From Cycas panzhihuaensis (taxonomy: Eukaryota > Cycadophyta): a DNA stretch of 64,000 bases. The position numbers were made by a program, and so were the translations under genes. A model generated the notes under the pieces. That model was not told where the DNA came from. It saw only the letters and a list, made by a program, of their open reading frames with translations, and searched no databases. Location of the stretch: the NCBI GenBank assembly GCA_023213395.1, contig CM041465.1:43469741-43533740 (forward strand), read 5' to 3'. The stretch's first letter is position 1, and every line of letters starts with the position of its first letter. Of this stretch, positions 11,742 through 22,640 are shown in pieces.

Positions 11742-12129
11742 TGAAAAATTCAAGACAAAATCAAAATAACTCGTGTATGCATAAATTAAATGACAAATCA
11801 AAGTAAACACCAGATCAATGCAAATTGTTTATATAAAACTGAGATGACCAAATTAGTTGGCATCGTCAATCTTCAATTTGGCAAAGATTCATCATATCCA
11901 ATAATCCAATATACAAATGAGAGTGTTCAAGTATAATTTATAGACCACGATACACCTTGAGAATTAATCTTATTGGCTGACATAACGAGCCAATACTATT
12001 AGCTTGTAATTTGACAAAGCGCAGGCCTGCCATGATTATTAATTACAATTATATTATAACATAGTACAAATAATGATATAAGGTTACATATAATATATTT
12101 ATAAATGAGTCATCATTAATGTTTTAACA
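11742..12129 (-). repeat. 5' LTR of copia element F
   Basis: On the minus strand it runs from TGTTAAAACATTAATG (12129) to TTGAATTTTTCA (11742), directly before the primer-binding site. Both ends resemble the LTR ends of element E (TGTTAAAACAATG and TTGAATTTT). The 3' partner is lost, so the outer boundary is inferred from this similarity. Confidence 0.6.
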
Positions 12130-12179
12130 CATACAATGGCTCTTATTCAAGTAGATTAACTCTCAACACTAGAGACTTA

Positions 12180-13560
12180 GTATAATACTTTGAATGTTGA
12201 TGCCACTAAGTTAGTAGATGAGATTAGGAAGCTATCAACATAGATGTCCAATATAGCAATATAAATATATAATATAATATCCTCCTCAATTTTAATTGGT
12301 ACCTCACCTCCACCCCCCCTCCCCTCCCCCCCGACACCAACACCCCCGCCATGCTAATAACCATTCCATTACAAAATCACAATATTAATATTAATCCAAA
12401 TCTCAATAAAGATATCATAAGAAGTTGGATTAGCAAGTTAGAATCATACTTCTTTCTCAACCCTATGTCTCCCAATGATAATTTAACCTTTGACTTTATT
12501 TATCTTGAGAGCAAGACACATCATTAATTTTATTGGTACGAGTGAGAGATCCCAATAAATCAAATATAGACCTTATTTTACAAGAATTTCTTAGAGCAAA
12601 ACGAAGAGACATAGAATCAATATTTCTTCAATAAAGTCACTTGACTTAAACAAACAACATCTGTTGAAGCATATATTAAAGAATTCTAGGCATTATGAAA
12701 TCAAGTCTCCTAATCACTTAATCAATAAATAATTATTGATGTATATGTGTCTAGACTTAAGAAGTGCATCTAAATACGCCTTAAGGTGGTCCCTCCAATA
12801 AATCTAAGAGAAGTCATATCCATAGTAAAGGTAGTTGAGATTGAATTTACAATAAAATGGCCAATTATTTTTTGACATGACTTTATCTGGCACCAACATC
12901 CTTAGCCAATATATTGATAATGTCAATATTCAAGATTAGATGAATCATAACACCCAATATTATAACCCTCTTTAGACCTCATGCATGTATTGCCAACAAA
13001 AGCATATAAGCATAAAGAGGCTAAACTCTATATGAAATGTTTAGAGAAGCCAGCCTCCTAGTCATGGCAGAGAGTATAAAGCTAAACAAATGGTCTTTAC
13101 TATTGACCTTGACTAATTCTTAAAAGAAGATTTAGATACAAACTATGAGCCTAAGGAAGATCCACCCCAAGAACCTTTTCTAAATCCCTAACTTGAAGTC
13201 TCTTTATTAATCATTTCCTCTACATCTTGTCCCAAACCACTTCGTGTCAAGGGAACACGCTAAAAACCCCATGTTATCATTTTGATCGATGGTGATACAT
13301 CATTTAACTTCATTGATATATCCTTGTCCAGATAACTTAACTTATACATTATCCCTATAATCAAGTTTATTTGTTCCCTATCAAGATACCATACTCTCTA
13401 TTATGTAAGAACAACAAGAAACTTGGATATTCATATTGGTACTTACCACTTAGTCTTAGATTTCTATGCTTTATCTATATGAGGGTAAAATATTATCCTT
13501 AGTGTCTAGTGGCTCCAAACCCTTGGTGCTTACAAAATAAATAACTCCCCTACTAATCCC
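12180..13560 (+). pseudogene. Ty3/gypsy element G: gag and protease (left part, split by element H)
   Basis: From about 12190 the plus frame gives DATKLVDEIRKLST, like the coiled start of gypsy Gag. After an ATG at 12351 comes NKDIIRSWISKLESYFFLN, the retrotransposon Gag core (W-x-x-x-LE-x-YF). Near 13270-13310 the protease reads VIILIDGDTSFNFID, corresponding to LVDSGATHNFI, with the serine-glycine-alanine step altered to GDT. Near 13490-13530 a QWLQTLGAYKIN block marks the protease-to-polymerase linker. Many stops are present. A C-rich, pyrimidine-only run lies at 12309-12332. The gene continues at 20004 after the copia insertion. Confidence 0.75.
13556..13560. other. Left target-site duplication of element H (ATCCC)
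   Basis: The five bases ATCCC precede the LTR of H and recur at 20004-20008 immediately after it. This is the 5-base duplication expected from copia integration, here into the gypsy element G. Confidence 0.85.
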
Positions 13561-13885
13561 TATTGACATTAATATTTATTTATGGCTCGTGACTTTGGTT
13601 ATTAGCCTCCTATTAAAGTTTTATAACATATTAGTTTTAGGATTATTTTATTGTTATGTGAGTGGTGAGTCATTAAGGGTTACAACTCTCACATCACATC
13701 CATTAGTTAGGATTTATATTATTTTTTAGACTTGTATTTATACACAAACAATACATTATTGAAATTTAATGAGAGATAACTTCACTTTGAGATTTTTTTC
13801 ATTAATGTGAAATGAATTTTTATATTATTTGATAGTTAATCCTGTTAAGGTAGTTTTCCATTCCTATTACCATTAATTTTTAACA
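13561..13885 (+). repeat. 5' LTR of element H
   Basis: Begins TATTGACATTAATATTT and ends CATTAATTTTTAACA. It aligns along its whole length with 19670-20003. The canonical TG start has decayed to TA in both copies. Confidence 0.9.
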
Positions 13886-13892
13886 ATCTACA

Positions 13893-13903
13893 TAGTATCA
13901 AAG
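13893..13903 (+). other. Primer-binding site of element H
   Basis: TAGTATCAAAG lies seven bases after the LTR. It is a decayed version of TGGTATCAGAG, complementary to initiator methionine tRNA. Confidence 0.65.
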
Positions 13904-15880
13904 TTTATTGTAATATATTGTATTATTGTTTATTATGTTAAGTAATTTAGTTTTTTAGCAGGTTTTACACATATGTTACAGGATGTTCTTTTGAGACAAG
14001 TTGCAAGTGTTTATGTAGAGGCATTCCCCTATAACGATTATTTTCGAACACAATCAATTGAGTACTATTAAGCACACATAACCAGTATAATATTCAAGGG
14101 GGAGTAACCATTAACAAGTTGTGGATGCTTTTTTGGTTAATTTAATGTGACATGTGGGGTTAAATACTAATATGTAAGCTTGATCAATTACATGCAAGTT
14201 GGAAAACATACCTTAATAGGTAGATAAAGACACCTACTATTGGAATAGTGACATGTAGGTAGTGAGACATACATGCAAAGAAAAATGATAGAATAAAAAT
14301 GTGTTGAAAGGATGGAAGAAGAGGACCTTTACTGAAAGATAAAAATAGAGTGAATATTGAGTATAAAAAACCTCTATTGAAATGTGATAAATTAACAACT
14401 ATAAGAGTAAAGCCTACAATTGAAAGCACATTGAAATAAAGTGAGATGAAACCTCCTTCTAACTAGCTGAAAGAAGTATTAAATCACTATAAAATAAAGA
14501 CCTATGTTAAAATATTGGATTAAAGTGGCCATAGGCACTAAAAGTGACGTTTTTTTAAGATCAAACTCCATTAAAAAATGATGAAATATTGAAGAAAAAG
14601 GTGTTAAAATGCATTTTTTAAACCTTTGAATATGAAGCTCAATATTAAAAATGAATATTCTAAAATCTATATGGTATAATTGAAAGGCTATACAAAAATT
14701 ATATATTTTTTAAAATGTCCGTGTAACCTACACATTTTTGGGCAACCTGCGATGAACAAAAAAAATATCCAATGATCAATTTAATCGATCCAACTGTAAC
14801 GGAGGATGCACCAAGCTTACGACTCATAGATAGAGTATGCCTAGCCTCAAATAAAGAAATCATGAAGGAAAATTTGCCCACAACACAATTAAATGGCTAT
14901 ATTACACATAGATGTAGTGGATGTCATATTGAGACATAGAGGTGAAGAAATTATCGATAAATCAAACACAAATAGAGAAGAATAGAAAAGGAGGATGCCA
15001 TGTGAATGAGACATAGTCGGATGCCTACTAAGAGTCAAATGCACGAGCATTAAACTATATGCCTCACAACTATCATAGAGGATGAATAAAGACAAGGAAA
15101 AGTTTTCCAATAAAGCCCAGATTAATATACTATAAGTATAAACTAGGGTAATATAGGATGCATGCAAGATTAAATCATTGGTTATAAAGAAAAATAAAGA
15201 AATTATTCACAGGAGGCCAAACAAGGATAAAGGAGGGAGAACACTGAGTTTTGTAAGAAAAACTAGATTTTGTAGAAAGTGCCTACGCCACCCATCCTAC
15301 TTTTATGAATATTACATAGGGAGTATTATCAAATAAACTTTAAATTAAAACTATTTTTTATTTTCTAAAGTTTGGATTATATTAAACTCAATTAAGTTTA
15401 ATTTTGAAGTCTAGAGCAAATCCCCCTACTGGCTAGCCCCCATTCATATGGTATTTTGAGAGCTAGAGCTATTATTAGATGATCCATAGTCTATTTTGGA
15501 TAAATAAATATACCATAATGCATGATTTTTCAAGATCTATGATTTGGTAGCAGTCATATGTAGTACTTAAATATAAAATATTGGTGATCTTTTTAATAAT
15601 ATTTTTTGTCATATTTTGGCTACTTGCGAGTAGATCCAAGCAATAAAATCAATTATACCAATTACTTACATGTAAACTAACAGTTTCTATAGCTTTCTTA
15701 CTTTATTTATGTGCTTGTTTAATTATTTTTTATTAATTTTTTACTTAAAACAACTTCTAGAGGAAGCATAATAGGAATAATTACAAACAAACTAATAGGT
15801 CCCAAAAACTACGCTATTTGAAAACATCAAATGTTTAATTTATTTCATTTAAATGATCTTTAAAAGTATGTAGATAATTC
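13904..15880 (+). other. Leader of element H, no gene
   Basis: About 2 kb of A+T-rich sequence. The minus-strand open frames at 14184-14429, 14699-14881 and 14889-15167 show no retroelement or cellular motif and are treated as chance. Confidence 0.55.
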
Positions 15881-16700
15881 TAAAATGGGTAAGGATGCTA
15901 TCATTGCTTTTTAAAATAAATTGAATATTGATACTAACTTTAATGTTAAATATTAATTGAAGATATGGATAATGTTTGATTTTATCAATTTATCTATTAG
16001 TGACAATGTCATTTTGAATATCAAGGATGTTATTACACTGAAGTAGATGTGGGATACGATCATGAATCTATTTGAGCACAAAAACAATGTGAAAGCCTTG
16101 GAGCTACGAAGTGAGTTGTACACTCTAAAGATGACTAGAAACATAACAAAACATATGCAAAATATCATGTCAACTTAGGATCAATTATTAACAATAAGGG
16201 AGATCATTTATAATTTAGAAATTATAGCTTATATGTTGAGGAGTCTACCACTCCAATATGAGAACTCTATAACCGCATTGACTTCATCTCATAAATTGTC
16301 CACTCTAATGATTAGTTTTTTGGAATCTTTACCTATAGAACATGAGCAAAAATTGATGCAGGTGTATGATGAATCTTTTAGAGCACTAACATCAAAATCA
16401 AAAGGTAAATAGGCTTATATTCCAAAGAAGAATACGCCTTCTAAAACTACAGTTTAAAAGGGAAAACTAGAAGCATCAAAAGAATAATACAAGATTAAAT
16501 ATTATTATTTTAGAAAGTTAAGTCATATCAAGAAGGATTATTAAGTGTAGTAGTAACAATGACACTTTTAATAGCCTCAAAATCAACCCCAAATACAAAA
16601 GAAGCAACAAAAATAATAATGACCACCTGAATAACATGGTCATGTTATAGACTTAGCTAAAGAGATATCTGATATAATCATAATATAGTTGTTTATTGTT
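15881..16700 (+). pseudogene. Element H Gag and zinc knuckle
   Basis: The plus frame contains LSISDNVILNIKDVITLK, then MWDTIMNLFEHKNNVKALEL, LRSELYTLKM and LRSLPLQYENSITAL. The W-D-x-L-x-x-x-[FY]-E then L-x-x-x-L-x-x-LKM pattern is the copia Gag (UBN2) core. The knuckle near 16495-16540 reads YYYFRKLSHIKKDY, keeping the glycine-less spacing and the histidine but losing all three cysteines to tyrosine or phenylalanine. Several stops are present. Confidence 0.75.
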
Positions 16701-17100
16701 GCATATAAAATGGGTTTTTCTGTACTAGATATATGGTTCATTGATTCAAGTGCATCAAAACATATGACTAGAAGGTTAGAATGGTTCAGTGAGATGTGGT
16801 AGGTAAATTAGAAAGTTACCATCAAAGATAACATCGAGTTTAAGGTAATTGAAATTAGAAATATACCATTTACTTTACTAAATGGTAATAAATAACATTT
16901 GAAAAATATCTTATACATACTAAATCTAAAAGCAAATCTTGTTTCAATTGGTGAAATTGAACAACAAGATATGATTATAATATATGCTCAAGGACAATAC
17001 ATGGTCTAAGAAAAATAAAACAAGGTTATAACCATTAGACTTAGAGAGAATAATGTGTACAAATTATAAGGATACTCTTATGTGTAGAGATCATTCCTTA
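16701..17100 (+). pseudogene. Element H protease
   Basis: WFIDSSASKHMTRR (about 16735-16776) corresponds to W-x-[IL]-D-S-G-[AC]-[ST]-x-H-[MI]-T; the catalytic aspartate remains but the glycine after it is serine. The downstream blocks HLKNILYILNLKANLVSIG (about 16898-16955) match the conserved protease end VLYVPNLKANLLSI. Two or more stops interrupt the domain. Confidence 0.8.
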
Positions 17101-17960
17101 CTATATCACCTAAATATAAATTATGGCATGAAAGAATGGGTTATTTGAACTACTCTTAGTCTCCAATTAATGCATAAATTCAAAATGGTACATGGACTAC
17201 CTTTAATTAACAATAAAAATTATTTATGTGAACCTTGTATTTTTGATAAACAACACAAATAACCTTTTCTAAAAAATAAAACATGGAGAGCGAAGGAAAA
17301 AATAGAATTGGTTCACCTTGATATTTATAGATCAATGCTTGTTGTCTCTTTAGGTGGAGCAAGATATTTTATAACTTTCATTAACAACTTTTGAAGAAAA
17401 ATCTAGGTTTTTTCATTAATAGAAAAATCACAAGCCTTCACTTACTTCGAATAGTTTAAGGAGTTGGCAAAGAATGAAAATGTACAAAAGATTAAAGTCC
17501 TATGAATTAAAAATAGTAAAGAGTACATTTCAAATGAATTCACCTAGTTCTATAAAGATCATGGAATTTAGAGATAATTTACTTTTGCTTATATACTTCA
17601 GTAGAATGGAGTTATTGAATGAATAAATAAAACTTTAGTTAAGAAAGCAAAAGTAATAATGAAAGAAAAAAATGTTATAGATTTCTTATGGATAAAATTT
17701 ATAAATACAATAATATATCTGATGAATAGAAGCACTACAAGGGCTATAAATAACATAACCCCTAAGGAAACTTGGTTAGGAAGGAAACCAACTATAAGTT
17801 ATTTGAAAATTTTTAGATGTAATTTATACATACATATTCCAAAAGAGAAACAATGAAAATGTGATAACAAATAGAGTATATAAGTTGTTGACTCCAAAAG
17901 TTCATATAACTTGTGATGTTAATTTTTAAGAAGACGAGACTCAAGACATTGGTTCAGTTA
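17101..17960 (+). pseudogene. Element H integrase
   Basis: KLWHERMGYLNYS (about 17117-17155) is the HHCC region with the second histidine changed to tyrosine. The core is badly frameshifted, but the order is kept: a block equivalent to VHLDI-GPM near 17310-17340, one equivalent to NGVIE near 17605-17625, and the C-terminal 65-residue open stretch 17659-17856 (NNITPKETWLGRKPTISYLK), the TP-E-W-G-KP-[VI]-[SH]-x-LR region. It would have inserted cDNA into chromosomes. Confidence 0.75.
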
Positions 17961-18199
17961 AGAATGAAGATCAGGTAGAGGAGTTGCCTAAATGCAATAC
18001 TTCATGTGATATTATGTAACTTAAATATGAATATTTTGATATACATAAAGAAGCAGAATTAAAATCCTTTAAATTTCCAAAAGTTGAATTTGACTAAATA
18101 TTGAAGAAATAACTAATGTTAAAGCTAGAGATAAATCTAGAAAAATTTATCACTTTTATCTTTGAAGAAGAAGCTTCTAAAATGGTATATGAAAACTAT

Positions 18200-19600
18200 G
18201 GAAGGCATTGAGAAATTGTTACTTAATTCTGAAGGAAAGCGGGAGTAAAAAGTATAGTCTTCTAAACATGAGAGCATAACTCTTATGGCACATATGTTGG
18301 ATGTAAATGAACCATTAATAAATAAAGAAGTTGTTAAAGAGTGGAAGTGGAATGACACAATGGAGTCTAAAATCCAAGCTGTCAGGAAAAATCACACATG
18401 GATGTGAAGAGTGTAGTTTCAAATGGGGATTTAAATAAAGAAGTCTACATAGAGGATCCACCTAACTTTATTGAAAAATATCAAGAGCGCTTCGTATGTT
18501 GACTTAAAAAGACCTTGTGTAGCCTGAAACAAAGTCCTAGAGCTTGGTGTAAAAAGATTGATCAATAATGTACTTAAGAGATCTTTAATTAATTCAAATC
18601 TATACATCACAACAATAAATGATAATATCATATTTGTGGTATTATACATTGATGATATATTCATTATAAGTAATAATATCAATATGATATCAAACTTAAA
18701 AGCAGATCTCAGGCATTTCTTTCATATGATAGATCTAAGAATTCTACACTACTTTCTTGGTGTGAAAGTATGGCAAAGGCTTGAATATATTTTCATCTCA
18801 CAAATGAAGTACACCTGAGAAATAAATAAGTGAAAAATAGAGTGGATAATTGTAAACCTATGCATACCCCCATGGAGGTAAGTTCTTAGTTAACAATGAA
18901 AAAATGGTAAAGTAGACATTGATTCAGCATTATATAAGAAATTGATGGGAAGTCTAATGTAGTTAATTACTACAAATGTTTATATATCTTTTATAGTTAA
19001 AATGATGTCTAGATTTACGGTAATAATAAAACTCAATCACTAAAAAATTGTAAAAAGAATTCTTAAATACTTGATAGGGATAATTCGATATAGACTCAAA
19101 TTCCATTATGATGATGACTTCAAGTTGATAGGATTTAGAAATTTTGATTGGGTTAGATGTGCAAATAGTAGAAGGTCAAGTTCTAAATAGTATTTTAGTT
19201 TAGGATTAACTATTATCACATGGAACAGTAAAAAATAATCAAATATTGCTTTATCCTTGATTAAAGCATAGTACAAAGTTGTAGTTTCAAAATCTACTGA
19301 AGCCATTTAATTATAATAGATTCTGAAGGGCATGGGATTACCATAATTAGAACCAACTATCTTGTACAGTGACAATCAGAGTACATTAAAGATTACAAAA
19401 GATAATTAGAACTAACCATCTTATACTGTGACAATCATAATACATTAAAGATTGCAAAAGATCATCCATTTCATGCTCGCACTAAACACATTGAGGTGCA
19501 TCATTACTTTATTTGAGAATTGATTTAAAAGGGTGTGATTGAGATGGTGTATAGGCCAATAAAAGAATAACTATCAGACATCTTCATCAAACCACTATTA
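18200..19600 (+). pseudogene. Element H reverse transcriptase and RNase H
   Basis: An alignment break lies near 18395: AVRKNHTW is followed at once by MDVKSVVSNGDL, so about 60 residues of the fingers domain are deleted. Later blocks are FVVLYIDDIFI (about 18638-18670, catalytic aspartates intact), IDLRILHYFLGVKVW and LMGSL. RNase H blocks include YSDNQSTLKITK with a local tandem duplication (19345-19462), then PFHARTKHIEVHHY and the end near 19600. At least ten stops are present. Confidence 0.8.
19345..19462 (+). repeat. 59-base tandem duplication inside element H RNase H
   Basis: AATTAGAAC starts at 19345 and again at 19404 (period 59). Each copy contains a GACAATCA-GTACATTAAAGATT-type segment encoding the RNase H DNQS-LKI block. 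The two copies differ at several bases, so the duplication is not recent. Confidence 0.85.
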
Positions 19601-19660
19601 CGTGAAATATTCTAAAATTTTTAAGATGGTTGAAGTGTCAGAAAAATTAAAATCAATACT

Positions 19661-19669
19661 AAGGGGAAG
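19661..19669 (+). other. Polypurine tract of element H
   Basis: AAGGGGAAG directly before the 3' LTR. Confidence 0.7.
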
Positions 19670-20003
19670 TATTTATATTAATGTTTATTTATAGATCATG
19701 AGTTTGGTTATGAGCCTCCCCTTAACATTTTATAGTATATTAGTTTTAGGATTATTTATTGTTATGTGAGTAATGAGTCATCAGAGGTTATAACTCTCAT
19801 ATCACATGTGTCCATTAGTTAGGATTTAAATAACTTTTTATACTTGTATTTAAAAACGTATAGTGCATTGTTAAAATTTAATAAGAGATTAGTTCACTTT
19901 GGAATTTTGTCATTAATGTGAAATGAATTTTCATATTATTTGATAGTTAATTTTGCTAAGTTAGTTCTCCATTTCTATTAGAATTAATTTTTAACAGATA
20001 ACA
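19670..20003 (+). repeat. 3' LTR of element H
   Basis: Begins TATTTATATTAATGTTT and aligns with the 5' LTR up to TTTTTAACA at 19996. Seven further bases (GATAACA) precede the duplicated ATCCC. They are absent at the same place in the 5' LTR and look like a small terminal duplication. Confidence 0.85.
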
Positions 20004-21330
20004 ATCCCTTCATATTGTTCAAAGATAATCTTGGTTAAAGGAATAAGTTCCATAGTATTCGTCTTTGTTCTAATAAGCTTATTTCTCCAAATTATATGGA
20101 TAAATAACTAAATAACAATATTGGGTATATAGTGCATATCAATAATATTCAAGTCCTAACCACAACCCATTTAGGCATTTAACACCTCCTTATCAAATAT
20201 CAATTTGTTTTCTTATCCTTCTTAGTAGCCATCCCCCAAATTATGGATTTTACCATACAATTGAGGTCAAAATTCCCTCATGACCCTATTAGCCTTAAAC
20301 TATATCATAACTCATATTTTTAAAAGAATAAAATTTAAAAAATCACTAGTGAGCTTGGGAACATGGACATCATTCAAACTAGCAAAAGCCCTTATGTTGC
20401 CCCCATTATCCTTACTTAGAAAATGAATGGCTACTTCTACCTATGTGTTAATTATTAAGAACTCAACAAAATTACAATAAAATATAAGTTTTCAACCCCT
20501 AGAATTAACGATATGTTGGATGAAATCCATGGTACTACAATATTGTCTAAACTATACCTCTAATCGAGGTATTACTAAATCCCTATTACCCTTGGAAATC
20601 ATCATAAAACTACCTTTTATATACACCATGGTCATTTTCAATTTTAGGTTATGCCCTTTGGCCTATGTAATACTCTAACAATATTTTAGGATCTAATCAA
20701 TAAATTATTTACACCTAAATCTCAAAAAATTTGTCATCAATTTTCTTGATGACATACTCATTTATAGTTCCTGCATGGTCCATTGCCTTCAACTCTTAGA
20801 AGTTATCCTATAATTTCTTATCCAATAGTAATTTTATAACAAACTGCCAAAATGTGAATTTCATAAATATAGATTGTAGAACCTTGCACCCATCATTTCT
20901 TTTGAAGGCATTTGTGTTGACTCCAATAAAATTTCTACTATTACTACTTGGCCAACACCTAACAATCTTACTTAACTATGATCTTTCCTTATGCTCATAG
21001 GGTTTTATTGATATTTTGTCAGAAATTATGCCTCTTTAGCTACAACACTAACCAACCTTCTCTAAAAAGACTCATTTGAAGGGTCCCTAACTATAAACAA
21101 TGCCTTTAATTATCTTAATATGACCATGACTTCCACCCTAGTTCTTGCCACACCTAACTTTTCTTAATCCTTCCAACTTGAATATGATACATCAGGATTC
21201 AATTTGGGTGTTATGCTCATGTAAACTTTTTACTTGATTGCATTTAAAATCTATAAGCTTAAAGAGCTTTAATTTCCATGCTCCCACCCTATTAATTTGA
21301 GCTAGCAGCCAAGGATACATACCAATAGGA
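20004..21330 (+). pseudogene. Ty3/gypsy element G: reverse transcriptase and RNase H start (right part)
   Basis: The frame reads PFILFKDNLG and later SKSPYVAPIILT, ELNKITIKYKFSTPRIND, TTILSKLYL and FGLCNTLTIF. These are the ordered fingers and palm blocks of gypsy reverse transcriptase. After a frameshift, LDDILIYS (about 20740) supplies the catalytic aspartate pair. KCEFHKYRL and the connection block WPTPNNLT follow. The RNase H start reads LEYDTSGFNLGVMLM, where the first catalytic aspartate (TDAS) survives as YDTS. Homology fades near 21330. Integrase and the 3' LTR were not found. It directly continues the linker interrupted at 13560. Confidence 0.85.
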
Positions 21331-21699
21331 TCCCAACGAGCCATTAAGGACTTGGGTCATTTGATTATAGGATCAAAGAAATATCTGATAAATATATTAC
21401 CTTTCTCCTTATCCAACCTACCTCTTTCTTTCTAGATATTAGGTATGTCAAAAATAAACATAGGGTTAGGGATGGTGGGAGATAGATTATATAAGGAATA
21501 ACTGAACTTTTTTCCTTAACCTTTCTCAACTGCAGTAGTTAAAGACTCTTTAATTTTACCACTTGCTTTGGATAAGGGTTGGTGTTGTAGTTTAGCAATA
21601 ACCTATTTTTATTTTGGCTTGGGATTTTTGTTCACTACCTTTTTATTGTGTAGCCAATCCAACCATTTGTTAGGTTTTAAGCTTCGCCTTTAAAAGGTA

Positions 21700-22330
21700 A
21701 GCTTTTGGATTTGATTGGTTGATCTAAGGGGTAATCCTTTAGATTATGTTCACATAATTAACATCTAAAATAAGCATTTAAATATTTAGATAATTCACCT
21801 TTTGTTTAAATGTAACTTCCCCATACTGCACATGAATGAACTCAGGTAAGTCCTTAGAGATATCAACTCTTACATGTGCCCTAATATTAGACCTAGGAGA
21901 AAACTCCTTTTGTGGTTTTAAGGAAATGAAATCTCCCAAAGGGTGACTAAGCCCTTAATAAATGACTAGACTAGTACATGGGAAAGCTTAAGTATTCAAC
22001 CCAAATAGGGACATCTCAGTTAATAGTAAAATCTAGATCCTAGTGGTTAAAAATCATGAAGTTCATTATGGACATATAAGGATTTGCTTAAAGGCTTTAA
22101 GCGACTAAAAAATAAATAGGGAAAATTTTAAAAACACCTTTGGTAAGGTTTTCAATAGAACTAGTCTTCCATTAAAAAACTTTTATGGCAGCCTTGACCC
22201 ATTGTTTGATAATTGCCTCTAAAGGAGTGCCACCCAAAAAATATATTACTAGTGTATGAGAATACATATCAATCAATGCATTTGAAACCACATTAACATT
22301 TAAAGTAACCAATGGAAGTTTTTACTCACA
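21700..22330 (-). pseudogene. Possible LINE ORF1-like (DUF4283 plus zinc knuckle) remnant
   Basis: Minus-strand frames read, in order, GVFKIFPIY, INRDVPIWVEYLSFPMY, a GR-F block, then RAHVRVDISKDLPEFIHVQY (about 21835-21890) and VTFKQKVNYLN. A degraded knuckle of the form C-x2-x-x3-[MH]-x4-C near 21740-21780 ends in SKGLPLRS. The order PIWVxLPxLPxxYW, then GRPxxxD, then ARVxVxIDxSxxLP, then Y-E-x-x-P-x-x-C, is that of plant LINE ORF1 and related DUF4283 proteins, which bind nucleic acid. Frames shift twice. No reverse transcriptase was found next to it. Confidence 0.5.
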
Positions 22331-22589
22331 TTGTTATAAGCCTTTAGGATAAATTTTCTTGTGTATTTTAGTGTCATCCTCGCCTTATAGATTGAGTGAG
22401 GTTAACTCTAAGCTAGTATGGAATTGATTTCCAATCACTTTTATAAAGGATCAAAATTTTCTTGAAGCAACTATAATAGTGCCTGGTATGTTATAGAGTT
22501 GACTAACATAAACAATCTAACATATGCTAAGTTAGTTGTTAAATGCAAGGGCATGTAGAAATTATTATTTAAAATAAAGCATACACTAG

Positions 22590-22591
<2 letters not shown>

Positions 22592-22639
<48 letters not shown>
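22592..22639. repeat. (TA)n microsatellite
   Basis: About 24 TA units in an otherwise gene-free stretch. Confidence 0.95.

Positions 22640-22640
<1 letters not shown>

Larger units (their letters stand above)
7885..12129 (-). mobile_element. Truncated Ty1/copia element F (LTR, leader, gag, protease)
   Basis: On the minus strand the order is LTR (12129 to 11742), primer-binding site, a 2.2 kb leader, gag, zinc knuckle, protease and the start of the pre-integrase region. Homology ends at about 7885 at the junction with the gypsy fragment. Integrase, reverse transcriptase, RNase H and 3' LTR are gone. Gag and leader closely resemble element E at 58890-64000, showing one family inserted twice. 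Confidence 0.75.
13561..20003 (+). mobile_element. Ty1/copia element H, complete outline but heavily decayed
   Basis: Two LTRs (13561-13885 and 19670-20003), a primer-binding site, a 2 kb leader, a full gag-to-RNase H order and a polypurine tract, flanked by ATCCC on both sides. By eye the LTRs are only about 85% alike, so the insertion is old. It sits between the protease and reverse transcriptase of gypsy element G. Coding blocks carry dozens of stops and an internal deletion. Confidence 0.9.
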
